NCBI GenBank assembly: GCA_032622095.1
Contig: CP136067.1
Span: 94,788,707-94,852,706 of the forward strand
Source: Siphonodentalium dalli
Lineage: Eukaryota; Mollusca; Scaphopoda; Gadilida; Siphonodentaliidae
Direction: 5' to 3'
Length of the DNA: 64,000 nucleotides
Made by a program: the position numbers and the translations under genes. Positions 1 through 9,710 of the stretch are shown here, in pieces (the stretch's first letter is position 1; every line of letters begins with the position of its first letter). The notes under the pieces were generated by a model. The model did not search any database. It was not told the origin of the DNA and saw only the letters and a program-made list of their open reading frames with translations.

Positions 1-170
1 AATCTTTTTTAACACTTTTTACCATTTTTTCTTACATTCTTTAACAATTTTATAATTTTTAATGTGTTAAGCCAATGCATTCTCTTATATATGCGAGGCG
101 ACCTATGGTCGACTCGCATATATAAGAGAATGCATTGGCACAGGGCCCTTCTGTTGGGTAAAGGATTAAA
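1..170. mobile_element. MITE family A2 (TTAA-flanked), cut by window start
   Basis: Matches the right half of the copies at 26657-27055 and 49192-49592: a poly-T spacer, a 69-bp hairpin with CCAATGCATTCTCTTATATA stem, then TGTTGGGTAAAGG and TTA. Confidence 0.8.
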
Positions 171-734
171 ATCTCAAACGGCTTCGTGTTTACTCAGTCT
201 GAAGAAATTAGCTGTGTGTCACATTACCGTTACTATAAATAACTTCTGTATGCAATCCATTCAGTAAGATGTCACAGCGCACAAATAGTTTTACGATCTA
301 CTTTCGGTTTCATTTTTATCCGCTGCTTCAAACAGGTTTTACATGTTGAAATTCTTGGAATAGGCACTTCTGTTCTCCAAACTAGTTATTATTGATAAAT
401 TCTGGAGCCTTCACATTCACTTCTAAGTTTAATTAGTTGTCGTAATCTCTAATTTTGTGAACAATATGTGAAACTATCAATTTGACAGAAAATTTATTGT
501 GCTAATTATAGCCATGTGGTGAATCAACCGCTGTATAGGTATTCCAACAATCACCTGATTGTATGCATCGCTTTACTGATGTGCGGATGTTGCGATTGGC
601 TGACACTGAAGTAATGCTTGCTGGTTGTAATGAAAAACCCACCTAATTTCTTCAGACTCAGTAAAACGGAGCTGCTGAGTCTGATATTAATCAGAACTGG
701 GTTCTGGCTTGTTGCAGTTTCTGTGATCTGGAAA
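171..734. other. Unassigned stretch
   Basis: Between an A2 and a C MITE. No gene, tandem repeat or clear element seen; short ORFs only. Confidence 0.5.
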
Positions 735-875
735 AGGTGTATCTGTCATTTGCAGAATGAGGTCCCCAGAGGGTGAGTTTAGTGATGGCTATCCCGCACG
801 GCAGGCTAGCATTGCCAAATTCACCATCTGGGGGCCTCATTCTGCTAATGACAGACCCACTATTTGCAGGCTTGA
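735..875. mobile_element. MITE family C, single hairpin
   Basis: TGTATCTGTCATTTGCAGAA at left and TATTTGCAGGCTTG at right around one GAGGTCCCCAGAGGGTGA stem. Confidence 0.75.
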
Positions 876-1299
876 GTTTTATGTGATCTGCAAATTGTTC
901 TTCAGATATCCCCCAGGATATTGGATGTTTTAGTGTATAATATTGATTTTAACTTTGAGGAATAGAAATGATGTTTGTTTACATGCAAATCTCGGTGTTT
1001 TCCATATTTTAGTCATCATGATCACGGTCTAAATTCTTGTTAAATGATTCACACGTATATATCTATTATCTTGTGTCCTTGCAGTGAAGTAATAAACTTT
1101 TTTTTTAATCAGCCGAATGTGGGAATGTTTCCCTTTAAGAATACTCACACTCTGTAATCACTTGAATGCAGCTCGGTCCCAAATCCCGTTCTGAGTGGTT
1201 ATACGCCTGTTCTCCGTGCGCATTTTTTATACGTATTATGTTATTGGTCTGTCCGCCCATTCGCTTTTGGTTTACAGATGCTATCTTTCTATAGTCCAG

Positions 1300-1535
1300 C
1301 ACAAAATACAGGTCAATTTCAAATTTGGGTTCCTTCCTCATATTTTCACTGGAGTTATGGCCCTTTTTGTTGGAATTTGCACTCTATTTTCATTTCCAGA
1401 TGATAACTTGAGTAAGTCTTACATGAATGGAATGAAATGGTATGTGGGTTTACTGGCTCAAAATACAGGCCACATCAAATTGGGATTCCGCCCTACAATT
1501 TTCACCAGAGTTATGACCCTTTGTTGGAATTACCA
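1300..1535. repeat. Two direct copies of a dispersed-repeat segment
   Basis: Segments at about 1305-1377 and 1459-1531 share CAAAATACAGG, then TTTTCAC(T/C)(G/A)GAGTTATG and TTGGAATT, 154 bp apart. TTTCCAGATGATAACTTGAG near 1395 is related to TTTCCGGATGATAACTTTAG at 4633. A LINE-derived origin is likely. Confidence 0.35.
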
Positions 1536-1792
1536 CCGGCATATTTTTGCCATGGCCTAGCGATGCTTCTTTTATTCCCTGCCGAATTCAAAACAAATTG
1601 AGCATTATAGTTTGATGTTGATTTGTTTAAGCATTGTTAATGCCACCCAACAATAAAGGAAGCATAAACTAATGCAGTGACGCCTGGAAAAATAAAATGA
1701 CATTTATTGCAGGTTCCAAATAGAAGATTCATAGAGATGCGGTATTGTGCGACACTTTTCTCATAACACAGACCTAAGCTCTATTTAAAATG

Positions 1793-1836
1793 ATAACACT
1801 ATGATAACACTATGATAACACTATGATAACACTATG
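1793..1836. repeat. 11-bp tandem repeat x4
   Basis: Four copies of ATGATAACACT, just left of a family-C MITE. Confidence 0.85.
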
Positions 1837-1861
1837 ACTGAATATCAGTCTACTTGGTGGA

Positions 1862-2114
1862 CAAGCCTTGAAATAGTGTGTCTGTATTTGCAGAATGAGG
1901 TCCCCAGAGGGAGAATTTAGTGATGCTACCCTGCATAGCGGGTTAGCATCACCAAATTCACCCTCTGGGAACCTCATTCTGCTGAGGTGTAAGCAGAATG
2001 AGGTCCCCAGAGGGTGAATTTGGTGAACTAGCCCCCTGTGCGGGGTAGCATCACTAAATTCACCCTCTGGGGGACCTCATTCTGCAAATGACAGACACAC
2101 TATTTCAAGGCTTG
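1862..2114. mobile_element. MITE family C, short form, 253 bp
   Basis: CAAGCCTTGAAATAGTGTG...CACTATTTCAAGGCTTG, two GAGGTCCCCAGAGGG hairpins. No target duplication is visible (TTGGTGGA against CTCACTTC). Confidence 0.85.
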
Positions 2115-2119
2115 CTCAC

Positions 2120-2560
2120 TTCTGTATTAAATGTCGACAGCTTAAAAATTCCATTTTTGATTTGGACCTGAGCAGCATTCAAGTTATTATTAAGCTGTGT
2201 AAGACTTGAGGAAAACATTACAATCTTCATGTAGTTTACCATCCTGAGAAGGTAACTAACTGGTTTCTCATAGATATTAAATAGCTTGGCAGCATATGGT
2301 ATGAGATATGTTTTCTATGAAAACACAGCAAATACTTTCTTCATTGTTTTGTCTACTATTTTGTTCACTAATTGATCATACTCCAATGTAAGGCAATTTA
2401 TTTATTATTACTTGGTTCACAGATTTGTTTGGCTCAAAGGTTGGGGGAGGTGGTATGAAAAAAATATATATAAAGATATAATTTTATTTTATTTTAAGTT
2501 TGTCAAAAATTAGGGTCGGGAGGTAAAAATATATGAATGTGGATTTTAACAGGGAAAGTA
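2120..2560. other. Unassigned AT-rich stretch
   Basis: No repeat family recognised. It ends in the T-rich stretch before the possible exon at 2579. Confidence 0.45.
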
Positions 2561-2578
2561 TGTTTTTTTTATTTTGAG

Positions 2579-2740
2579 GTGCCTTTAAAGCAAGAGATAG
2601 ATGAAAATATCACCGAGATCGGCATCCACCATGTTCGCAATGTCCTTCAACTTATCCATCGGAAAATCTGGCAGTTATTGTATTTACATACTAGATTTGT
2701 AGCGTTCTACAAACAATGCCAGGAAAAATTTGCTGTTTGA
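2579..2740 (+). CDS. Possible terminal exon, unknown gene
   Basis: I do not recognise this product. After a T-rich stretch and TTTTGAG (possible acceptor) an open frame of 53 residues starts VPLKQEIDENITEIGIHH and continues as an amphipathic helix-like run (NVLQLIHRKIWQLLYLHTRF) to a TGA. AATAAA follows at 2795-2800 with an A-run. This fits a last exon of a gene entering from the left, but no upstream exon was found in the window and the A-run could also mark a retrocopy. Confidence 0.35.
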   Translation: MPLKQEIDENITEIGIHHVRNVLQLIHRKIWQLLYLHTRFVAFYKQCQEKFAV

Positions 2741-2799
2741 TTTTTTCTAGTTTATATTTTTTTTATGTCTGGATTAATATTCTCATTGGCAAGAAATAA

Positions 2800-3550
2800 A
2801 AAAAAAACCAAAACAAATTATATTTTTTTGACAAACAGCTTTTCTTGAGTCGGGGAAATCCATAAACCAAGTATTAAAAAATAAAACGTAATCTAGAATT
2901 CCATGCTTAATTTTAAGATGAAATTTGGTCCAACTATTTAATCATTATTATAAAGTGCTAGAATCATGAATCCATCAAATCGTGTCCAGATGAATTATAT
3001 AATTTAATTCTGCAGAATATATGAATATTCATAAATCGCTTAAGTTTCATTATAAATATTCATTAGTATCATTTAAAAAATTCGGTGTTTTCACTGGGTG
3101 TGGCATTATTTTGTGGTATTATGTACACTAAGAAATTATCATATTTCATTACATCATTAATATTCATCACCTGTAAATAGTCATGAATATTCATCACTCA
3201 TGTTATTATCATGAATATTCCTCACTCATGTTATTATCATGAATAAATTATGTGGTGCTGATAAAATTATGCAATGAGTTCACTGTGGATGAACTGAAGT
3301 ATTTATTTGTACGTGCATTCAAAGACTGGGACAAGCCAAGAAGTTTCAAAGTAGAAAAAGTCACTTCAAGTAAAATTTTCACCCCAACATCACCATTCTT
3401 TGATCCAATAAGTATCATGCTATACAATACAATAGCCTATTGATAAAATAATTATAGTGAGTAAGAACACTATAATTGGTAAATTTACTTAAATATATTG
3501 TTGCGATGTCGCTTCTTCCTGGGACAAAAATAGGGAGAAGTGGCACATTT
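2800..3550. other. AT-rich stretch with ATGAATATTCATCA repeats
   Basis: 3165-3245 holds two to three copies of CATGAATATTCATCACTCAT. An open frame at 3252-3443 (DELKYLFVRAFKDWDKPRSF) looks mildly coding-like but has no splice or start support. Confidence 0.4.
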
Positions 3551-3557
3551 GAAGGAG

Positions 3558-3650
3558 ACAAGTCACCCTCTAGGCTGGTTACAAGTAACCCTCTAGGCTG
3601 GTTCCAAGTCGCCCTCTAGGCTTGTTCTAAGTCACCCTCTAGGCTGGTCC
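3558..3650. repeat. Short tandem repeat, about 24-bp unit x4
   Basis: Four copies of AAGT(C/A)(A/G)CCCTCTAGGCTGGTT with a short variable link. Confidence 0.75.
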
Positions 3651-4139
3651 CTGAATGAACGGAAGTACGTGCTGTCGTACTGTAATTCGAGGCAGTGTTT
3701 TTTATACTGTTGGTACAGTGGGCTACTAAAACCCAGTCACCAGAAAACAAATTTATGAAGTTATAGCAAAGCCATGCTGATTTCAACATCTATGTGTCAC
3801 CGGTGATAACTGAAGGTATTATAGAGCCCAGGCTCAGTGTAATGGCGAGACAAAGACCAATAGCTGTTTGAAAGCAAATCTTGCTACTCATTTGTGCGAC
3901 ATTAGGATGTTCATCATTGGACTGTTCAAAGTTCATGCATGTTTCTGGAACAAATCTGGCATAGAAATAAGAGTTTATCGTACCACCGATACAAGGAAAG
4001 CAACATGAGTTTGATAGAAAATAACATAATTCTACTCACCGCTCAGAGTTATTTTCTCTTTCTCTGCATCTATTTTACAGCACTACGAAAACATCAAAAT
4101 AATGACGTCTATTTATCCACAGTGAATTTGACTGAGTAC

Positions 4140-4393
4140 CAAGCCTTGAAATAGTGTGTCTGTCATTTGCAGAATGAGGTTCCCAGAGGGTGAATTTAGT
4201 GATGCTACCCCGCATAGCGGGCTAGCATCACCAAATTCACCCTCTGGGAACCTCATTCTGCTGAGGTATAAGCAGAATGAGGTCCCCAGAGGGTCAATTT
4301 GGTGATGCTAGCCCACTATGCGGGGTAGCATCACTAAATTCACCCTCTGGGGACCTCATTCTGCAAATGACAGACACCCTATTTCAAGGCTTG
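4140..4393. mobile_element. MITE family C, short form, 254 bp, perfect 8-bp target duplication
   Basis: The CAAGCCTTGAAATAG...CTATTTCAAGGCTTG ends are flanked by CTGAGTAC at 4132-4139 and 4394-4401. T at position 2 and A at position 7 fit the hAT target pattern. Confidence 0.9.
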
Positions 4394-4554
4394 CTGAGTA
4401 CCATGATCTGTTCATTCTACTGATTAAATACTGACAGCAATTCAAAATGTTCACAAATTTAGTCATGTTCCTGTTGAAAATTGAGTTAGGTAATATAATG
4501 ACAGAAGCTGCTTTATTAGTACACCAGTCAAAGTTTATTGTCCCCTAAAAAAAA

Positions 4555-4720
4555 AAAATTCGGTGAACTATTAAAATAGCCGGTGTCCATCTGTCCGTTC
4601 GTCCGTCGTGCCGTGCGTGCGTGCGTCCGGAAATGGTTTCCGGATGATAACTTTAGTTTCGGTTATTATTAATTATGAAACAGCAGTCAAAGTTTATTGG
4701 AAATGTGGTTGGGACGGGAT
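4555..4720. repeat. Dispersed repeat fragment with TCCG/TGCG run
   Basis: Starts near a poly-A stretch (4550-4558) and holds GTCCGTTCGTCCGTCGTGCC followed by GTGCGTGCGTGCGTCCGG and CCGGATGATAACTTTAG. It resembles the proximal part of RTE-like fragments and is related to the 1.3-1.5 kb segment. Confidence 0.35.
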
Positions 4721-4864
4721 TAGATATTCTGACATACACAGATTTACTGCAATCTGCACATGTATAACTGATAACAATTTATTAACCCAGTTAGAAGCGT
4801 CATTGTAGGTCAATTTTTTATGGACAACATTTATACGTGTTTATGATAAAGAACTGTTTAATGT

Positions 4865-5023
4865 TGACCCTTTCATGACTGGAGCTACCTGAAATTTTGC
4901 GAAAACCCTGTGCCAATGCATTCTCTTATATATGCGAGGCTCCATATGGGCATATATAAGAGAATGCACTAGCACAGGATCTTTAATGCTGAACCAGCGC
5001 AGCTCCCATCATGAAAGGATTAA
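4865..5023. mobile_element. MITE family A1, single-hairpin copy
   Basis: Left end GACCCTTTCATGACTGGAGC; right end CATCATGAAAGGATTAA; one A-stem hairpin instead of two. Confidence 0.75.
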
Positions 5024-5400
5024 TGTTACCCAGATAATAATGAAATTTCAATTGAAATGAAGCAGTGCATTGCAGTAATGAGATATTGATTTCGTTTTGT
5101 TGTAGGCCTAGTGTCATTGAGTGAGTAGATCATGGTATTTTGATCAATTAATTTATTTTCCTTAATTAGTTTAGATTATAATAAGCACAATAATCCCGAA
5201 AGTGAGCCTGGATTTCTTCTCGCCCAATAATAAGCAAGTAGATTAGAATTTATTATATACATACATAGATCACATGTTATTGAGGTCATCCACTTTGTCA
5301 TTATATGCCGTAATAGCTGAGATGATGTTAAACCACAATTAATCATTTGATCTTATTTCTGCATAATTGTTTGCAAACAGTTGGGATGACCTTTCTTACT

Positions 5401-5587
5401 TGCAGTAATACCCTAAATAATTGATTCCTTAACCACAATATAATTATGGGTAATGTTTTTGGATTTAGTCGGAAATATGGCTTGTTGCCAATCACCAGAA
5501 AGCTTTGTCAGATTTCTGACTAAATCCTGAAAAATTACCAATAATTCTGCTGTGGTTAAGGAGTCAATTGTTTAGGGCATTACTGTA
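5401..5587. mobile_element. MITE family D palindrome, loop deleted
   Basis: CAGTAATACCCTAAATAATT...GGGCATTACTG with TA at the right. CAGT ends with TA flanks point to Tc1/mariner-type mobilisation. Confidence 0.75.
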
Positions 5588-5696
5588 CTTGTCCAGATAA
5601 CAGGGTTACTGTGAGGTATAATAGCAAAACTGTCATAATACATGTGACCTTCATGTATCATGTGACCTTAATGTATTGTGAGTGTGCGAATGTGAT

Positions 5697-5927
5697 TTAA
5701 CTCTTCGATGACTGGAGCTTCCTGAAATTTTGTGAAAACTCTGTGCCAATGCATTCTCTTATATATGCGAGGCTCCCTATGGGAGCCTTGCACATATAAG
5801 AAAATGCATTGGCCTCACAAAATTTACCTTGTCCTTGCAAGCATGAGCATTCTCTTATATATAAGAAAATGCACTGGCCCTGGATCTTTAATGCTGCACC
5901 AGCACAGCTCCCGTCACAAAAGAGCTA
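5697..5927. mobile_element. MITE family A1, two-hairpin copy
   Basis: TTAACTCTT...GACTGGAGCTTCCTGAAATT at left and CAGCTCCCGTCAC with a worn right end. The second hairpin has lost its loop. Confidence 0.75.
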
Positions 5928-6042
5928 AACATTGTGTGAATATGTTTATAATACGTCATTCACAGTGTGTTTGTCTGTGTAGATCAGTGTGTTGATATGT
6001 ATATTATGTCAGTAGAGATGGTTTGCAAAACCACATTTACAA

Positions 6043-6552
6043 TTAAAGGGACCCAAGGCACTCGCAGTGGGTAAATGCAAAAAATATATATGTCTATAAC
6101 ACCATTACCACCAAGTAGAACATGGAGAAATAGATAAACTTTGTTCTTATATTCATTATTGATTGTTCTCCAATAATAAAATTTCATGTGTTGATACCAT
6201 TGTTATCTAAACAAAACCTTGATTTGTCAACAAACATTGCTAAACATTTAGTAATTTCAAATATTTTAGTCTAAATATGATTTTCAGTATATATTTTTTC
6301 AATGCTTTGACCTTTTCCATTGATTATGTTTTGATTAAACTTGTTTATTGCACTAATTGGACTTTTATTGGTAATTCCACTATTTGCATAATAATAGTTT
6401 TGACTTACAAAATCTCATTATCAAAGATTTATTAATAAAGTAAATAAGAACAAAGTCAATCTATTATTTTATGTAGTTGTTGTTGATAGTTGTTTTATAG
6501 AGTTTTATGTTATTTCGCATTAACTCACTTCGAAGTCCTTGACTCCCTTTAA
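6043..6552. mobile_element. MITE family F, full length, 510 bp
   Basis: The ends are TTAAAGGGACCCAAGGCA and CCTTGACTCCCTTTAA. The inside has CAAAGTTTATCTATTTCTCC-type arms in both orientations, so it is a long inverted-repeat element. Confidence 0.7.
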
Positions 6553-6554
6553 TT

Positions 6555-6850
6555 GTGTGTGTGTGTGTTTGTAAACTTTGTATATTATGTCTATAAGGGT
6601 GTGTGTGAGTGAGTGAACTCTGTATATTATGTCACTAAGGGTGTGTGAACTTTGTATATTATGTCATTAAGAGTGTGTGTGAACTTTGTATATTATGTCA
6701 TTAAGGGTGTGTGTGGACTTTGTATATTATGTGACTAAGGGTGTGGGTGTGTGTGTGTGAACTTTGTATATTATGTCATTAAGGGTGTGTGTGTATATTA
6801 TCCATGTTTATATTATGTCATTAAGGGTGTGTGTGTATAATCTTTGTGTT
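6555..6850. repeat. GT-rich minisatellite, about 32-40 bp unit
   Basis: Six or seven units of GTGTGTGAACTTTGTATATT plus ATGTCATTAAGG, with a variable (GT)n part. It abuts the right TTAA end of a family-F element at 6552. Confidence 0.85.
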
Positions 6851-7113
6851 TATATCATGACGTTCAGGCAGCTCGATACTCGCTGCGTTCTTCTTTCATT
6901 TTGTATATTTGTGTACAAAACATGTTGAACATGATATAGAAGATATTGTAAATAAAATGAAATGAATTTATCTGTTAACTATGAACTGGAGTTTGTTGTC
7001 ATTATCCTTTCTGTGAAGCATTTCTTGACGCATACATGTACATGACTGTTTCTCTGGGGTAATTAAAATGATTATTTGACACAAATAGACAGAATTTCCT
7101 AAGCAAATTTTAG

Positions 7114-7173
7114 GCTAAACAGGAAAATGAACAACAGGCCGATCACGATCAGCAGATGTTTAACCCATACTGA
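7114..7173 (+). CDS. Possible terminal exon of 19 codons, unknown gene
   Basis: AAGCAAATTTTAG could serve as an acceptor. The frame then reads AKQENEQQADHDQQMFNPY and stops, a hydrophilic tail like many protein C termini. No partner exon or poly(A) hexamer was found close by, so this may be chance. Confidence 0.2.
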   Translation, partial: AKQENEQQADHDQQMFNPY

Positions 7174-7343
7174 CTGGAAACGAACTGAATATAGACGTAT
7201 ACAAAATGAGGTGATGATTGGGAAGACTATTACAAGGCATAGGACCAGAATCCAGCCACTTGTGCAAAACATCAACGTACAAAAACAAAGTCTGATTTCT
7301 ACTTATTTTGCCTTTCTTCAACCTTGATATGAATTATATTTAA

Positions 7344-7778
7344 AGGTACTCAATCCGAATTAACGCTCGCAAATTGCTATTTCCTTGGATTCCGGGGTAA
7401 AAACTATTTGATTCGAGTCGAGGAACCCACCTATCAAAGCTCAAGAGTGTCCAGATATCGATGTTTGAAATCTATTATTTTAATTTTAAGTAAACAGTCG
7501 AAGAGAATAATTTATCTGACCAAATTGCGGATGAAGATGGATGACTCTAAAATCAAGTGGATATTTTGTGTCAGATATTTGACAAACTGGCAAAATTTCG
7601 TTGAACAAAATGTTGATAAATAACAGGTTTTGGGCAACTTTATACTATAGTTGACTGTGGTTAGCATTATTTTTGGGCAATTAATCGATTCTGATAACTG
7701 AAGCGGCGTTTCAAAAATGTTGTTGTTGTTGTTGTTGGAATCTGTTGATTGGGGACCTTCGGATCGGATTGAGTACCT
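7344..7778. mobile_element. MITE family B, full length
   Basis: The ends are AGGTACTCAATCCGA and TCGGATTGAGTACCT, flanked by TTAA on both sides (7340-7343 and 7779-7782). An ATG-led ORF inside has no family resemblance. Confidence 0.85.
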
Positions 7779-7975
7779 TTAAACAAATTGTTGAAGCCTA
7801 ACAAAGTGGCTTTGAAATATTATAATAGATGTATTCTAAAACACCTGGGTATTTTATGCTCATAATGTATTGTCATATCACAAGCGTCTATGAGAAAAAC
7901 AGAACACCATCTCTTGTGGTATAAAACTTTTAAATATGTGTTTTATAAAGTGGCCATTAACGAGGTAAATATTGT

Positions 7976-8092
7976 TAGGCCAATGCATTTTCTTATATAT
8001 GTGAGGCTCTCTATGGGAGACTCGCATATATAAGAGAATTAATTGGCACAGGGTTTTCGCAAAATTTCAAGAAGCTCCAGTCATGAAAGGGT
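7976..8092. mobile_element. MITE family A1, one hairpin plus right arm
   Basis: One A hairpin, then TTTTCGCAAAATTTCAAGAA and CTCCAGTCATGAAAGGGTT; reverse orientation, the other half missing. Confidence 0.7.
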
Positions 8093-8144
8093 TCATAAAC
8101 CAGGTTCAAAAGTCAAAGGGTTAATCAATACCAAAATCCATACA

Positions 8145-8440
8145 GGTTAAAAGTGTGTGAAGCAGACGACCGACTGATGGTTGATCCGGATGTCAGAATT
8201 ATGTGAAGAGTGTGCTAATCAGACGACCGACTGATGGTTGATCCGGATGTCAGAATTAGATGAAGAATGTGCTGATCAGACGAACAACTGATGGTTGATC
8301 CGGATGTCAGAATTAGGTGAAAAGTGTGCTCATCAGACGACCGACAGATGGTTGATCCGGATGTTGACATTATTTGAAGAGTGTCCTAATCAGACTGACG
8401 GATGGATGATCTGGATGTCGGCATTATGTGTACCATGCAT
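8145..8440. repeat. 57-bp minisatellite, about 5 units
   Basis: The unit contains GACGACCGACTGATGGTTGA and TCCGGATGTCAGAATTA, then a GAAGAGTGTGCTAATCA-type link. The last unit is the most diverged. Confidence 0.85.
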
Positions 8441-8449
8441 GGTGTGGAT

Positions 8450-9027
8450 ATACACATAAAAAGTAAAATTTGTGCTATTCACAGACATCACAATTAAGAT
8501 AGCTGTTTGATATTTATCACTGAAGAATAACCAAAGGCGGTCTTCTGACTTTCAAGTTCCTTCTAGTGACATTGCCACCACCACAGGGTCCATAATAGCC
8601 ATATATGCAATTAATAACAAGATTGAAATTAAAGACATTATGGACATGTCAGGGTGCATGAAACTGATAAGTTAGTTCTCGGGTGCTGTGCCAACTGGAG
8701 GAATGTAGAATTCTACTAATATCGCCAAAAATTTCAAAGAAATCGACCACACCACTCCATTGAAAACATCGCCTGAACAAGGCGCAAATGTAAATATTTA
8801 CATCCCGATTCAGGATGCAACAAACGGCGATAAATGTAATAATGGCGGTGTGTCTTGTAAATTTGGATTTATATTCGTAAAAATAACTACTTTGAGCAAG
8901 ATTATTTTACATTTCTATTTGATAACCACCTTTCAGGATTGTTTCTATTCAAACCGAATTACTTTGTTTTAACTGATACCTTGATATATAGTTGAGTCTT
9001 CTAACCAGCATTTTAGTGTGTAAATTG
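8450..9027. other. Unassigned stretch
   Basis: No known repeat or gene. A minus-strand frame at about 8520-8605 reads PCGGGNVTRRNLKVRR, vaguely like a thrombospondin type-1 repeat, too short to call. Confidence 0.4.
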
Positions 9028-9035
9028 CTGACCAG

Positions 9036-9487
9036 CAAGCCTGAGTTTAGTGTGCCTGTCATTTGCAGAGTGAGGTCCCCAGAGGGTTAATTTAGTGATG
9101 CTATCCTGCATTGCAGGCTAGCATCATTAAATTCACCCTTTGGGGACCTCATTCTGCTTAGGCCTCATGTTCTTTGTAAAGTTAATTATCAAATTCTGTA
9201 GAAACTTCTTTACATAGATTCTATTCTTTTTGAGATTAGTTTCTCTATATCCCTAAATTGGCAGACGACACATTGCATAATCGAGGTTCCCAATGGGTTT
9301 ACATCACAATATTCACTATTTGTGAAGTTCAATCTGTCTATGTCTCCCATAGCAGATGAAGCCATGCAGAATGAAGTCCCCAGAGGGTGAATTTGGTGAT
9401 GCTAGCCCGCTATGTGGGATAGCGTCACTAAATTCACCCTCAGGGGACCTAATTCTTAAAATGACAGGCACACTAAACTCAGGCTTG
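9036..9487. mobile_element. MITE family C, long form
   Basis: CAAGCCTGAGTTTAGTGTGC...AAACTCAGGCTTG, two hairpins with a central GGTTCCCAATGGG/CCCATTTGGGAAC-type inverted repeat. The flanks CTGACCAG and CAAACCAG match at 6 of 8 bases. Confidence 0.85.
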
Positions 9488-9710
9488 CAAACCAGTATCT
9501 TTGGTGTTTTCAGAGGTGTCCATGCCTTAAGGACAAAAGAGCACATTTACGACCTTTGGGAAACACAAACTATTTCAGGTTTTCTATTACCAAAGAATGC
9601 ATTCTGGGTAAATAAAGGGAGAAGTCTTGGGCTGAATCTGAGAATCTTTATAACTTGGTGGACACTCCTGGTGGAATATATGTATATTTTGATTTATTTC
9701 ATGCCAACAT

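Noticed and set aside
3252-3443. Open frame with DELKYLFVRAFKDWDKPRSF
   Set aside because: Looks slightly coding-like, but has no good acceptor, start context or known family; left uncalled.
8520-8605. Minus-strand PCGGGNVTRRNLKVRR resembling a thrombospondin type-1 repeat
   Set aside because: Too short, no splice site, no neighbouring Trp/Cys pattern.
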